Below, piece after piece: positions 9,732 through 18,371 of a stretch of DNA of 64,000 nucleotides. Under the pieces are notes generated by a model that had not been told where the DNA came from, did not search any database, and saw only the letters and a program-made list of their open reading frames with translations. Each line of letters opens with the position of its first letter. Position 1 is the first letter of the stretch. A program made the translations under genes and the position numbers. This DNA comes from Glycomyces niveus (GTDB lineage Bacteria; Actinomycetota; Actinomycetes; Mycobacteriales; Micromonosporaceae), in assembly GCF_017592475.1 (NCBI RefSeq), contig NZ_JAGFNP010000004.1, positions 310,001 through 374,000 on the forward strand. Reading direction: 5' to 3'.

Positions 9732-11300
9732 TCAGGCGCGGTCCTTGCCACCGTCCTCTTCTTGACGACGTTTCCAGGCGTCGTATTCCTTGTTCCAGGC
9801 CCGCTGGTGCTTCGCGCCCTCGTGTGCGGGGCCAACGGCAGGGTCGAAGGGGGCGGTAAAGATGTCCTCTGCCTGGACGTACTTCGCCTCCCGTGCCTGG
9901 GTTTCTTCGTCCTCGCTCTCGCCATTGCGGCGCTTCGAGTTCGCGCCCGGGCTGCCGTTCTTCCCGACGCCGGAGCTGGTTCCCGCTCGGGTGCCGCTAC
10001 CGCGGCTGGTGGCGCCGTTGTTACTACCGGAAGCGCCACGACCAGGGGCTCCCGGCTGGCTATTGCGGCCGGTGTTGCCGGTGCGACCCGGAGTTCCCGG
10101 CGGGTTCCCGCGCCCGGTCGTGCCTGTGCGTCCGGCAGTGCCGCGCCCAGGGGTTCCGGGCTGGCCACCGCGTCCAGCAGTGCTGCCGCGCGTCGGTGTT
10201 CCCGGCTGGCCACCGCGTCCGGAGGTGCCTCGCCCTGGGGTTCCCGGTTGGCCGCCTCGACCAGGCGTGGCCGGTTGAGATCCCCGTGTGGGCCCGGTGG
10301 TCGCCGGACCGCGCCCGAGAGTACTGCCGGTGCCGCGACCGGGAAGGCCGCCGGTCCCGGAACTGGGGCGTCCGGGGCCGAATAGGCTGCCCCCGCCTGC
10401 AGGGAGGGTCCCGCCGCTGGTTCCTGGGGTGCCGCCTATCGGGCCCGCTCCTCCGACCGGTGCTGTTGGAGCGGTGCCGCCGCTGGCGAGACCACCGTTG
10501 GGTTCGTCGATGTCGGTGTAGGAGGGCAGTTCCCAGGGATCGGCGACATCGTCATCATCGTTGCTTCCGATGACCGGCGCCTCCGGCTGCAGGGTGCTCG
10601 AGTTCGTGCTCGATCCAGTCGGGGCACTGCTTGAGTCGACCGTGGTCGGAGCGAAGACGCCGGTGGTTGGCTGCTGGTAGGTGCTGTTGCCCGGCATCCC
10701 GTCGGGGGCGGGTTCGGCTGGTTCAGCGAAGACGCCGTTCGTGTAGTCGGCGTACTGCGCGCCGAGGTCGGCGACGGTCTGCGCAAGCTCGTCATGGCGA
10801 GCTTGGCGCCAGGCGGCGTGCTGGTTGTTGTAGGTGGTGCGGGTCTGGGGGTCGAGAGCGGCGATCTGCTCGCGCGAGAGCCCCTTGACCTCCTCCATCC
10901 ACACCTCGGCATCGGTGATATCCGTGGCTGGGTCGAGACTCTCCCCGAGCGTGTTGTCACCCTTGGCCCGCGATTGCGCAGCAGCCAACTTGCCTGCTAG
11001 ACCTGGAAGGTATTCGCTTTCCGCCAACGCCATACGTGCTTCGGCAGCCGAGCTGTACTGGATCACCAGACGCATCCGGTGCTGGAATTCCTCTGAGGCG
11101 GGCCCCCTCCAGTACTCCGCCAATTCGGCGAGGTGCGCGTCGAGCGCTTCGCGGACGCCGGCGGTGCTGCCGCGGGCAGTCCGCCAAATCGAGGTGGAGA
11201 GGTTGACGCTTTGGGGATTGCCCTGGGACACCAGCATGTCCCAGAGTTGTTCGTCGGTGTAGCTGTCGCGGTAGTGCGCGAAACCGAGCGGTTCGGCCAT
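9732..11300 (-). CDS. WXG/PPE-like type VII secretion protein with Gly/Pro/Arg-rich repeats
   Basis: 522 aa. The N-terminal 170 residues are helical and contain a WxG motif (YWRGPASEEF) in a hairpin context typical of WXG100/PPE-like ESX substrates. Residues 200-270 are acidic and Ser/Thr-rich. Residues 275-450 are low-complexity repeats of GRGGQPGTPGRG type. The tail (about 455-522) is charged, with EAKYVQAEDIF and a Lys/Arg/Glu-rich end. There is no signal peptide. The gene converges on mycosin and is followed upstream by another gene on the same strand, so it is probably a secreted or cell-surface ESX substrate. The function is otherwise unknown. Confidence 0.7.
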   Translation of the reverse strand: MAEPLGFAHYRDSYTDEQLWDMLVSQGNPQSVNLSTSIWRTARGSTAGVREALDAHLAELAEYWRGPASEEFQHRMRLVIQYSSAAEARMALAESEYLPGLAGKLAAAQSRAKGDNTLGESLDPATDITDAEVWMEEVKGLSREQIAALDPQTRTTYNNQHAAWRQARHDELAQTVADLGAQYADYTNGVFAEPAEPAPDGMPGNSTYQQPTTGVFAPTTVDSSSAPTGSSTNSSTLQPEAPVIGSNDDDDVADPWELPSYTDIDEPNGGLASGGTAPTAPVGGAGPIGGTPGTSGGTLPAGGGSLFGPGRPSSGTGGLPGRGTGSTLGRGPATTGPTRGSQPATPGRGGQPGTPGRGTSGRGGQPGTPTRGSTAGRGGQPGTPGRGTAGRTGTTGRGNPPGTPGRTGNTGRNSQPGAPGRGASGSNNGATSRGSGTRAGTSSGVGKNGSPGANSKRRNGESEDEETQAREAKYVQAEDIFTAPFDPAVGPAHEGAKHQRAWNKEYDAWKRRQEEDGGKDRA

Positions 11301-11383
11301 CGCAGGTGTTTCCTTCCGGGGGTTCGGAGCCGCAGCGCGGCGAGTTCAAGTAGGAGCACGGTAGGTAGGAGCTCCAAGCAGCG

Positions 11384-11992
11384 CTACATGATGCGAACGT
11401 CCTCGTCGTTTCCGGCACCGCCGTCGGTCGAGGTCTCACCGCCGGTGCCATCGCCTTCGGCGACCTCGTGAGTATTCATCTCCGCCAGGTCCGCCTCGGT
11501 CAAACCGCCACCAGCCGTGGTGAACTCGCCTGCGAGAGCGGACATGTCGGCCGAGACGTTCCCGTCGGAGTCCAAGTACGCGGTCATGGTCTCGTCGGCG
11601 ACGGTCTTGCCAGTCCCGATCCCGTGGTAGATCCGCTCGACCTGGTCGGCGCTCGACAGGTAGAAGTTCTGGAAGTACGCCTCCGCGAGCGCATGCGCTT
11701 CGGGGAAGGTCCCGATCTTGAGATTCTTCGCGTCGATCTGGACGAAAACGGAGTCGCCGATGAACGGCAAGCCCGCGACCGCGTTCATGTCGCCGACGGT
11801 CAGCACGCTGCGGGCGGTGTCCAGGTCGGTCAACGTGGTGGCGGCTCTGGTGGTGAACGCGGCGATGGCATCCTCGTCGACCAACACCAGCTGCTCGCCA
11901 TCCTGCGTCATCCTGACGCCATCGGCCGAGTCGTCGGCGCTGACGTGGATGATTTCGCCATTGGCATCGACGATGTCGTTGTAGTCGCTCAC
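11384..11992 (-). CDS. hypothetical acidic protein of the ESX-associated cluster
   Basis: 202 aa from GTG 11992, chosen because AAGGA lies just upstream (an in-frame ATG further 5' has poor composition). The protein is acidic and soluble, with no signal peptide or membrane segment. The middle (about 55-140) is predicted helical; the C-terminal 35 residues are Gly/Glu/Asp-rich and end in DEDVRIM. It lies 83 bases upstream of the WXG-type protein on the same strand, so the two are probably one operon. I recognise no family; an ESX substrate or chaperone-like partner is a guess from context. Confidence 0.6.
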   Translation of the reverse strand: MSDYNDIVDANGEIIHVSADDSADGVRMTQDGEQLVLVDEDAIAAFTTRAATTLTDLDTARSVLTVGDMNAVAGLPFIGDSVFVQIDAKNLKIGTFPEAHALAEAYFQNFYLSSADQVERIYHGIGTGKTVADETMTAYLDSDGNVSADMSALAGEFTTAGGGLTEADLAEMNTHEVAEGDGTGGETSTDGGAGNDEDVRIM

Positions 11993-12329
11993 AAAGGGTT
12001 CCTTGGGGTGGTCGCGATCGAGCAGTGGGAGACGGTTGGGACCGTGTGCCGCTCGTGGGTGTAGGCGGCCGGTCACGCGAACCGACACCCACAATAGGGC
12101 AAAAATGTTCGATCGTGGGGGCTGGACACCCAGAGGCGACAAACCGACCGGACCACACAAGCCCTCTCGAATGTGCCATCATGGTTTGACCGCTGGTAGC
12201 GGTGCCCCTACCGCCGTGCTTCAACGTCGAACGCGGCTCAGGCGCGATCCTCCCCGATCCGACCGCCAGGCCCAGTCGCGAGCCGCTCCGGCTTGCTTCC
12301 CGACGCTCGCAAGGAAATCCGCATCCCCC
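11993..12329. other. divergent intergenic region of the ESX-associated cluster
   Basis: It separates a leftward pair from a rightward operon and must hold both promoters. An A/T patch (CAAAAATG) lies near 12100 and a small inverted repeat, ACCGC/GCGGT, at 12189-12203. No gene is seen. Confidence 0.4.
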
Positions 12330-12683
12330 ATGACGGTGAACCTCCCCAGCCTCGATCAGATCCTGACCGAGGCCGCCGAACGCCTTGAAGACCTCACCCC
12401 AGACTTGACCCCGGCCGAAGTCGACCAGGTCGTCGAGGATTGCCTTGCCTCGACACTCGTCACGGCCGCCACGCCGACCTTCGCGATCAGCGCCACGATG
12501 AACCTCGCGCTGCACCTGGAGGCGATTCACCTCCCCGTCGACACCGCCCGGGATTGGGCCTTTTGTGAGCAAGTCGGTCAGGCCGCCGGAGCTTTGCTGA
12601 CTGAGCTTCGTTCCGCCTGTCACGAAGCTCGCAGCCAGGTGCTAGCTGCGATCGGCACATTCCGAGGATCACTCGATGCCTGA
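12330..12683 (+). CDS. hypothetical helical protein, ESX-associated cluster
   Basis: 117 aa. ATG 12330 follows AAGGAAAT. The protein is all-helical by pattern (LDQILTEAAERLEDL, then ALHLEAIHL), with no membrane segment and no Cys-based motif (two isolated Cys). Its last 8 bases overlap the next gene, indicating translational coupling. It is first in a rightward operon that continues through a YbaB-like, a WXG-like and a DUF1023 protein. No family is recognised. Confidence 0.55.
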   Translation: MTVNLPSLDQILTEAAERLEDLTPDLTPAEVDQVVEDCLASTLVTAATPTFAISATMNLALHLEAIHLPVDTARDWAFCEQVGQAAGALLTELRSACHEARSQVLAAIGTFRGSLDA

Positions 12684-12966
12684 GAATCCCGAACTCCACA
12701 CCGGCCCCGGCATGCGCCGTCTCCTGGATGTGCTCGCCCAAGGTGCTCCCGCGCCCGAGAGCCCCAAGCGGTTCGACGAGACCACCTCCGACGGCCTCGT
12801 GCGTTTGATCCTGGAAGCCGACGGAGTCTGCGCCATCGACATCGACCACCTCGGCGCCGAAGCCGAGGATGGCATCTCATATGTCGAGGCCGCGATCAAA
12901 GCGCTATACAACCAAGCCGCCGCGAAGCACGTCGCCCAGAAGGTCGCTGAGGAGGAGTCCAGTTGA
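12676..12966 (+). CDS. YbaB/EbfC-like small protein
   Basis: 96 aa. The core has the YbaB-like order of a beta strand carrying VCAIDIDHLG followed by a long C-terminal helix (YVEAAIKALYNQAAAKHVAQKV). Actinobacteria keep many divergent YbaB-like genes beside ESX substrates. The family binds DNA as a dimer; a chaperone role for ESX partners has not been shown. The start overlaps the preceding gene by 8 bases. The assignment is by pattern only and is moderate. Confidence 0.5.
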   Translation: MPENPELHTGPGMRRLLDVLAQGAPAPESPKRFDETTSDGLVRLILEADGVCAIDIDHLGAEAEDGISYVEAAIKALYNQAAAKHVAQKVAEEESS

Positions 12967-13044
12967 GCTACAACATGACCAGCACCACACGACCACTCAA
13001 AGTGTCGCTGACTAACTGCGACCTACCGAGCGCTGGAGCGTGCA

Positions 13045-13452
13045 ATGGGTGAATTCAGCATCTCTCCCGAGATTGTGCAGTCAGGTGCCGAAACACTTGG
13101 TGCCGCTTCAGAAGAGATCTACAGGGCAATGAACACCCTCGCGGAAGCTTCAGGCAAGCTCGAAGGAACCGCTGAAGCGGGAGGGTTCGCTGGAATCGCC
13201 GAATGCGTACAGGCCGTGCAGCTCTGGGAATCCGACTACATCGCGGTGCATCGAGCAGACATCGAGGATGCCGCCTTGTGCGCGGCGGTCAGTGCCGCGA
13301 GCAGCGAAGAGGTCGACACGTACGTCTCCTCGATGTTCAGCGAGTACGCCGACTCATATTTCCCCGAAGGCAGAACAACTCCGGCACCCGAACGCCCGGC
13401 CCCGGACCCGTCAACCCAAATGCCGCGCGGTGGCGAGAGCGTGGCGGTGTAA
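13045..13452 (+). CDS. WXG100-like ESX substrate
   Basis: 135 aa. The first 100 residues form a helical-hairpin pattern with small residues in the middle (AGGFAGIAE, then VQLWESDY) like the WXG100/DUF6317-type ESX targets, although a strict WxG is lacking. The C-terminal 30 residues are Pro-rich. No signal peptide is present. It ends 3 bases before the DUF1023 hydrolase gene, so the two would be co-translated and possibly co-secreted. Confidence 0.6.
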   Translation: MGEFSISPEIVQSGAETLGAASEEIYRAMNTLAEASGKLEGTAEAGGFAGIAECVQAVQLWESDYIAVHRADIEDAALCAAVSAASSEEVDTYVSSMFSEYADSYFPEGRTTPAPERPAPDPSTQMPRGGESVAV

Positions 13453-13455
13453 CCG

Positions 13456-15207
13456 ATGACCATCACGTACAACCTCTTGTTGGAAGCCGATTTCACTGCG
13501 CTGGAAGCCACCGGCGAATCTTGGAGGAACCTCTACCAGGTCCTCGACGACCAAGCCGCGATACTCGTCGAGCTCAAGAGCAAAGACGACGCGCCTTTCG
13601 GCATCGACAATTGGGACGGCCAGTCCGGGGAAGCTGCTCGCGAACGTGTGCGTGACGTCGTCCTAGCTCTCGACGAGCGCTCCGCTGCGGCCCGAAGAGT
13701 CTCGGTCGCCATAGCTGACGCTGCAGAAGAGTTCAAGGGTGCCCAGGCAGATCTGAATGACGTGATATCCGAAATCGGCAGTGAGCGCGTTGCACTGACA
13801 GACACGGGTTCGGTCATCCCTGACACCTCAACGGGAACCGACAACATCTACTACGCCGAGGGCATTCAATCCCGCATCACCGCTGCTCTGGAACGGGCAA
13901 CCGATGCCAATGAGGTGTTAAAAGCTGCTGTCGGCATGTGGGCTGAGACGTTCAGCGAGTCGGAACGTCTCGCGTTGGCACACGACGCTGAAGACGAGGC
14001 GGGCGAACTCCAGGAACTCATCGATTCAGGCGCCTCTCCGGAGGCGATCAACGAGTGGTGGAACAACCTCTCAGAGACCGAACAGCTCGGCATCCTCGAA
14101 GGAAACCCGGCACTCATCGCGGGTGTCGATGGCATCCCGACCGACACTCGCGACGCCGCCAACCGCGACTTGCTCGACACCGCAATCAACCGCTTTAGCC
14201 CCAGCCTTGACAGCGACATCGCCGAGTTGGAGGCGCAGCTCGCCGAGATGGAAGCCAACGGAGAGCAATACGACTACAACGAGGGGAATCTAGGTATCCC
14301 TCATCAATCCGCTGAATACGCTGAGCTCGCAACCCAACTCGCCGAGCTGCAAGAACAGCGCGATGAACGTGACGCCTTGGCGAACCTCCAGGAAGCGGTC
14401 TCGGGCTCAGCACCGACCGGCCAGGATCATTACCTGCTCGGCTTCGACACCAAAGACGACGGCGGCGCGATCGTCTCGATCGGCAACCCCGACACTGCCA
14501 CCAACACCGGTATCTTCGTACCAGGTACCTTCTCGGCCCTCGACAACTTCGGAGGCAACGGTGGCGCGCTGGAACGAGCCACGGCAATGGCCAGCGATGC
14601 TCAGGACTACGGTGTTCCAGGTGAGGAAACCGCGGTGATTGCCTGGCTCGACTACGACTCACCACAATCGGCCAGTCCCCTCGAAGCGTTCAAGGGCGAT
14701 ACGTGGGATTTGAGCAAGCTTGCTCCCGAGGCCGGCGATGGCGCGGCGGCCGAGGAAGGCGCGCAAACGCTCAATCACTTCATCAACGGACTCGACGCCA
14801 CCCACGAGGGGGAGCCCTCCAACACGACCATCGCCGGACACTCCTACGGTGGCCTACTAGTCGGCGAGGCTGCTCAAGACCCGAACACCGGGGCTGACCA
14901 AGTCATCGGCGTCGCCGCCCCCGGTTTCGGCGTCGATCGCGCTTCAGAACTTGCTGTCGGCGAAGACAACGTGTGGGCGACGATGGCCGAAGGCGATGCC
15001 ATTGCCTTCCCCGCGGGCGAATCAATGATCCACGGCAACGACCCCACAGGAGAGAACTTCGGCGGGAACGTCTTCAACAGCACCGCAAGCGGTGCGGACG
15101 GTGGTGAAATCCACGGCGGCTACTGGGACGAGGGCAACGCCGCCCGTAAGGACATGGCGCTCATCCTCACCGGCCAATCCGAATTCATCAAACCGCCGGG
15201 AGAGTAG
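13456..15207 (+). CDS. DUF1023 alpha/beta hydrolase with N-terminal WXG-like domain
   Basis: 583 aa. Residues 1-130 are a helical ESX-targeting domain with a WxG-like turn (NWDGQSGEAA). A long helical, Glu-rich region follows (150-310), then the DUF1023 alpha/beta hydrolase: oxyanion region WLDYDSPQS, nucleophile elbow GHSYGG, and a C-terminal His in IHGGYWD. The family is found with actinobacterial ESX systems and is presumed to be secreted lipase/esterase-like; no substrate is known. Codon 155 (13918-13920) is TTA, the rare bldA-dependent leucine codon in many actinomycetes. It is followed after 2 bases by a lipoprotein gene, giving a tight operon. Confidence 0.8.
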   Translation: MTITYNLLLEADFTALEATGESWRNLYQVLDDQAAILVELKSKDDAPFGIDNWDGQSGEAARERVRDVVLALDERSAAARRVSVAIADAAEEFKGAQADLNDVISEIGSERVALTDTGSVIPDTSTGTDNIYYAEGIQSRITAALERATDANEVLKAAVGMWAETFSESERLALAHDAEDEAGELQELIDSGASPEAINEWWNNLSETEQLGILEGNPALIAGVDGIPTDTRDAANRDLLDTAINRFSPSLDSDIAELEAQLAEMEANGEQYDYNEGNLGIPHQSAEYAELATQLAELQEQRDERDALANLQEAVSGSAPTGQDHYLLGFDTKDDGGAIVSIGNPDTATNTGIFVPGTFSALDNFGGNGGALERATAMASDAQDYGVPGEETAVIAWLDYDSPQSASPLEAFKGDTWDLSKLAPEAGDGAAAEEGAQTLNHFINGLDATHEGEPSNTTIAGHSYGGLLVGEAAQDPNTGADQVIGVAAPGFGVDRASELAVGEDNVWATMAEGDAIAFPAGESMIHGNDPTGENFGGNVFNSTASGADGGEIHGGYWDEGNAARKDMALILTGQSEFIKPPGE

Positions 15208-15209
15208 CA

Positions 15210-15932
15210 GTGAATTCCGCCAAAGAAACCCGACGGCCCTCATGGCGTCGACACCGCCTTCTCACTGTCACCGCGCTGGCAACGATCATCACGGGAGGAT
15301 GTATGAACAACGACAACCCTGTCCAGACGCCACCAGAGCGTGACTTCGATCAGTCCACCGCCTGGAGCCGCATGGAGGAAGCCGCCGCCGAAGCGATTGC
15401 AGACCTGCCGGACTTTCCTGGATTCGAGACGCGCAAGCTGCTTGAACTTAGCTGTACCCGCAACGGCCAGGCCGACGAGGAGTACACCCAATTCGAGCTC
15501 ACCTATACATTCAGTGCTGAGGACTCCGCAACTGACCTCGTCCACGAGGACTACGTGAACCTGTTGCGCGAGCAATGGACCGAGGCAGGCTACGACATCC
15601 GTCGTGACGAGGCATTTGGCGAACCGGCTTTCTACGAACTCGACGTCACCCGTCCTGACGGCATCAACTACTGGTTCAGGGCGATCAACTATGTCTCTCT
15701 CACGGTCCAGTCCGGTTGCGTGAAGACGGCACCCGCATCGGAGTGCCCACCACCGCTTGGCGGCGTGACCCCCGAAAACGACATTGCGGGTCGACGAGCC
15801 TGCGGAGAAAACTACGACGAGCCGACTGCGGAAGCGGATGCGATCGCTCCGTTCGAGGGCTCACAAGCCGCGGTAATTCCGTTCTCCGCTGGAGCCGAGC
15901 GGCGCGATCGTTTCGGCCCGTCGTCGGCCTAA
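15210..15932 (+). CDS. lipoprotein sharing an outer domain with the next membrane protein
   Basis: 240 aa from GTG 15210 (GGAGAG upstream). The N-terminus is basic, followed by a short hydrophobic run and the lipobox ITGGC (Cys about 31), so it is an outer-surface lipoprotein. Residues 50-200 form one domain: AWSRMEEAAAEAI, then FELTYTFS, then LTVQSGCVK and CPPPLGG. The same order appears in the protein encoded at 16138-17223 (AWSNLEDAAADVV, YELSYEFS, LNLQTGCVK, CLDPQGG). The paired Cys probably form a disulfide. It could be an immunity or accessory factor of the adjoining ESX hydrolase; that is inference. Confidence 0.7.
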   Translation: MNSAKETRRPSWRRHRLLTVTALATIITGGCMNNDNPVQTPPERDFDQSTAWSRMEEAAAEAIADLPDFPGFETRKLLELSCTRNGQADEEYTQFELTYTFSAEDSATDLVHEDYVNLLREQWTEAGYDIRRDEAFGEPAFYELDVTRPDGINYWFRAINYVSLTVQSGCVKTAPASECPPPLGGVTPENDIAGRRACGENYDEPTAEADAIAPFEGSQAAVIPFSAGAERRDRFGPSSA

Positions 15933-15955
15933 CGGGCAACCACACAGTGGAGCCG

Positions 15956-16090
15956 ATGAACGAGGCGCAGCGGGCCGAGATTGAGCGGATCATTGCTGCC
16001 TACAGCGCTGGTTCGCCCGCGATGGCCGTGCTGTACGCAGTACTGATTGGAATCAAGGCGCCCGGGTTGACGAGCCTGGCCCTTTCCTGA
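15956..16090 (+). CDS. small hypothetical protein
   Basis: 44 aa from ATG 15956. The sequence starts MNEAQRAEIERIIAAYSAG and then turns hydrophobic (AVLYAVLIGI), with a short tail. The ribosome site is weak (GTGGAG). It sits between the lipoprotein and the related membrane protein on the same strand. It may be a real micro-protein or chance. Confidence 0.3.
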   Translation: MNEAQRAEIERIIAAYSAGSPAMAVLYAVLIGIKAPGLTSLALS

Positions 16091-16137
16091 ATCCTGTTCA
16101 GCCATCTGTCCACCCCTTGTCTACCGGAGGACTCTTC

Positions 16138-17223
16138 ATGAGTGAGATCGACTCTGCACCTTCGGCGTCCCAATCCGTCACCGACCGCGCGGCGGCGGTT
16201 CCGTACCCGGAATCGGCACTGACCTTGAAGGCGCTGCTGATGATCCATGGCGTGCTGTCGGTCCTAGTCGGGTTCCCGTTGTGGCTATTGACTCTGGCCT
16301 TCAGCGCCATGGTCGGCGATAGCGGTCAATCCGCCGCGGTGCTATTTCTCGCACTGTTCGGGCCATCGGCCCCACTGAACTTCCTGGCCGCGTACAACTT
16401 CAATCGATACCCGCGGAAGGCCCGCGTGTACCTGTTCATGGCTGGCGTAGTCGCCGCGCTGCAGGCCCTGCTGCTCGCTTTGTACGCGATTGGGCTCATC
16501 GCCGTACCGATGATCCTGTGCGGAGCGGTGCTCGTCGCAGGCGTCGTGATTGCTGGATTCGTGCTGGCCGCCAAAGCAGAAGTGCAACTCTGGCTGACGC
16601 GTGGTGAGGGATCGGGCACGAAGAGGCGATTCAAGTCTGCTGCTACGGATCTGGCGGTCTTCCTCGGAACTGTCGCGGTGATCGCGTCGGTGCTCGCGCT
16701 GGTCTGGTCCTTCATCTTGTTCCCCGGCCAGCGCGGCGATCACGACTTCGACGAGTCCGAGGCGTGGTCGAACCTCGAAGACGCCGCGGCTGATGTCGTC
16801 CCTGTGTTCACGGGATTCGACGGATTCAGGTCACGGACGCTCGAGGTCAACCAGTGCGGTGGAGAGTTTCGCGGTGGCGGCGAGTACTTCCGGTACGAGC
16901 TGTCGTATGAGTTCTCGGATGCGGTACAAGCCGACCCGGCGGTCCGTTCGGAGTACAGGCTGGCCGCGCGCGAATACTGGTTGGGAGAGGGGTACGAGGC
17001 GCAGTTCGACAGGCAGAACCAGAACGGCGACTGGGCGATCGTCGTCCACGACGATGAGGACTTGCGCCTGGCTGTCTACGAGGGCCTGGGCGTGGACGAC
17101 CCGATGGAGTTGAACCTTCAGACCGGGTGCGTCAAACGGGTCGGCACTCTGCCCTGCCTCGATCCGCAAGGCGGCATCCCGCCCGAAGCCGACCAGATCA
17201 CTGGCATCCGCTGCGAGGAGTAG
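16138..17223 (+). CDS. polytopic membrane protein with the shared extracellular domain
   Basis: 361 aa. ATG 16138 is preceded by GGAGG; an in-frame TTG further upstream is ignored. Residues 25-150 carry four hydrophobic helices and a fifth lies near 175-197. The last 160 residues form an exposed domain paralogous to the lipoprotein encoded at 15210-15932: matching Trp-centred helix, strands, CVK and a CxDPQGG segment, ending GIRCEE. The two look like a membrane/lipoprotein duplication of one domain. A terminator follows. No known family is recognised. Confidence 0.65.
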   Translation: MSEIDSAPSASQSVTDRAAAVPYPESALTLKALLMIHGVLSVLVGFPLWLLTLAFSAMVGDSGQSAAVLFLALFGPSAPLNFLAAYNFNRYPRKARVYLFMAGVVAALQALLLALYAIGLIAVPMILCGAVLVAGVVIAGFVLAAKAEVQLWLTRGEGSGTKRRFKSAATDLAVFLGTVAVIASVLALVWSFILFPGQRGDHDFDESEAWSNLEDAAADVVPVFTGFDGFRSRTLEVNQCGGEFRGGGEYFRYELSYEFSDAVQADPAVRSEYRLAAREYWLGEGYEAQFDRQNQNGDWAIVVHDDEDLRLAVYEGLGVDDPMELNLQTGCVKRVGTLPCLDPQGGIPPEADQITGIRCEE

Positions 17224-17307
17224 GGCGCCCTCTTGACCACCAACGCCGAAAGCGGCGAACCCTTGCCGGACCCTCTTCTGCACCGACCGCGCCTGATTGG
17301 TGACGAA

Positions 17308-17339
17308 GGGTCGGCCGGTCCCCACCGACCGGCCGACCC
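17308..17339 (+). terminator. hairpin terminator of the ESX-associated operon
   Basis: A perfect 12-bp stem (GGGTCGGCCGGT / ACCGGCCGACCC) with an 8-base loop lies 85 bases after the last rightward gene. Confidence 0.7.
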
Positions 17340-17426
17340 GAAAGTGCCCCAAGCCCATCCCCGAGGTAGATGACGGGCTGGGGCCGTCTCACCTCGGAGC
17401 GTTCCGAACGATCCTGCGGGCTTCAG

Positions 17427-17651
17427 TCAATATCCAGGCGCACCACGCGTCACCGTTCCAAGCGCCACGCCAGACCGGCGGTGCTCCGCACTGCCGGTAA
17501 AGGTGCAGACCTCGCGCGGTCCCACTCCGTCGTCGCAGTCGACCCGGTATGTATCGGGTGCGGTCCGAAGGACCACGAACTTGACGTGCGCTCGCTGGAA
17601 CCTGCCCAGGTACTCACCAGTCGGTGTTCGTGTCTTCGGTTCAGCCGTCAC
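17427..17651 (-). CDS. small hypothetical protein
   Basis: 74 aa from GTG 17651, with GGAGAG about 9 bases upstream. The middle alternates hydrophobic and polar residues like beta strands (VKFVVLRTAPDTYRVDC). It has two Cys and a basic C-terminus. No family is recognised. It follows another small minus-strand gene and may belong to the inserted segment's cargo. Confidence 0.35.
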   Translation of the reverse strand: MTAEPKTRTPTGEYLGRFQRAHVKFVVLRTAPDTYRVDCDDGVGPREVCTFTGSAEHRRSGVALGTVTRGAPGY

Positions 17652-17796
17652 AGAAGCGCACCTCTCCGGCGTTGGTGGAACGCTCGCCTTCGCCGGTCGC
17701 GGAGACTTCGAAGAGGTTCTTCGTTGGGTTCCGGCCGCCGCTCCAGGTCAGTATCCGGAGCGGCGGCTGGCGATGCCGGAGCGGTCGTGTCGAGTC

Positions 17797-18201
17797 TCAT
17801 CGGTTCCCGCTCTCAGCATCGGGACGGCAGTCCGGGCACCAGGCGCGTTCACCTTGAGGGTGCCCTGGCGTGTACTGCCAACCCACTGCCTGCGCCTTGC
17901 GAGCCATGTCCCCGTAGCCGGAGGCCGGGAACCGGATCGTCTTGGGGCACAGGCAGCATGACACCGTGACCTCGCGCCGCGCCCCCACCTGAGCGCGGCC
18001 CGGAACGGTGTCGGATAGAAGTTCTGAAAAGACCACGGCCAGATATCGCGGTCGATGGCTTGGAGCGGAGTCCGGGGAGCCGCCAGACTCCCCGGACCCC
18101 TGACCGCCGCGAGGTTCGAGAGTGTCGGCGCCGAGCCGGGTCATGTGCGGCAGCCGCTCGTCCCAGGCGGCGCGCTCAGTCAGATCATGGATCCCGTTCA
18201 T
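17797..18201 (-). CDS. small protein with a Cys4 zinc-ribbon-like C-terminus
   Basis: 134 aa from ATG 18201 (a start at 18258 is also possible). The N-terminal half is Gly/Ser/Pro-rich. The C-terminal 55 residues carry CCLCPKTIRF, about 30 residues (including AVGWQY), then WCPDCRP, that is CxxC twice, a zinc ribbon of the type frequent in actinophage and integrative-element small proteins. The exact role is unknown. Confidence 0.5.
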   Translation of the reverse strand: MNGIHDLTERAAWDERLPHMTRLGADTLEPRGGQGSGESGGSPDSAPSHRPRYLAVVFSELLSDTVPGRAQVGARREVTVSCCLCPKTIRFPASGYGDMARKAQAVGWQYTPGHPQGERAWCPDCRPDAESGNR

Positions 18202-18371
18202 GCCAGTGAGCCTATGACCTGCGCGAACATCGACGCCACCATTGATTCTGGCGTGCATGGCGGGCCGGACGCCGCCAGCCGGTTCGGCAACCGGACCCCA
18301 GAAGCAGACAAAAGGAACGCGCCGTGGTGTCCCCTCGGCGCGTCCTTATGGCTATGGATTATCAGGCGAAC

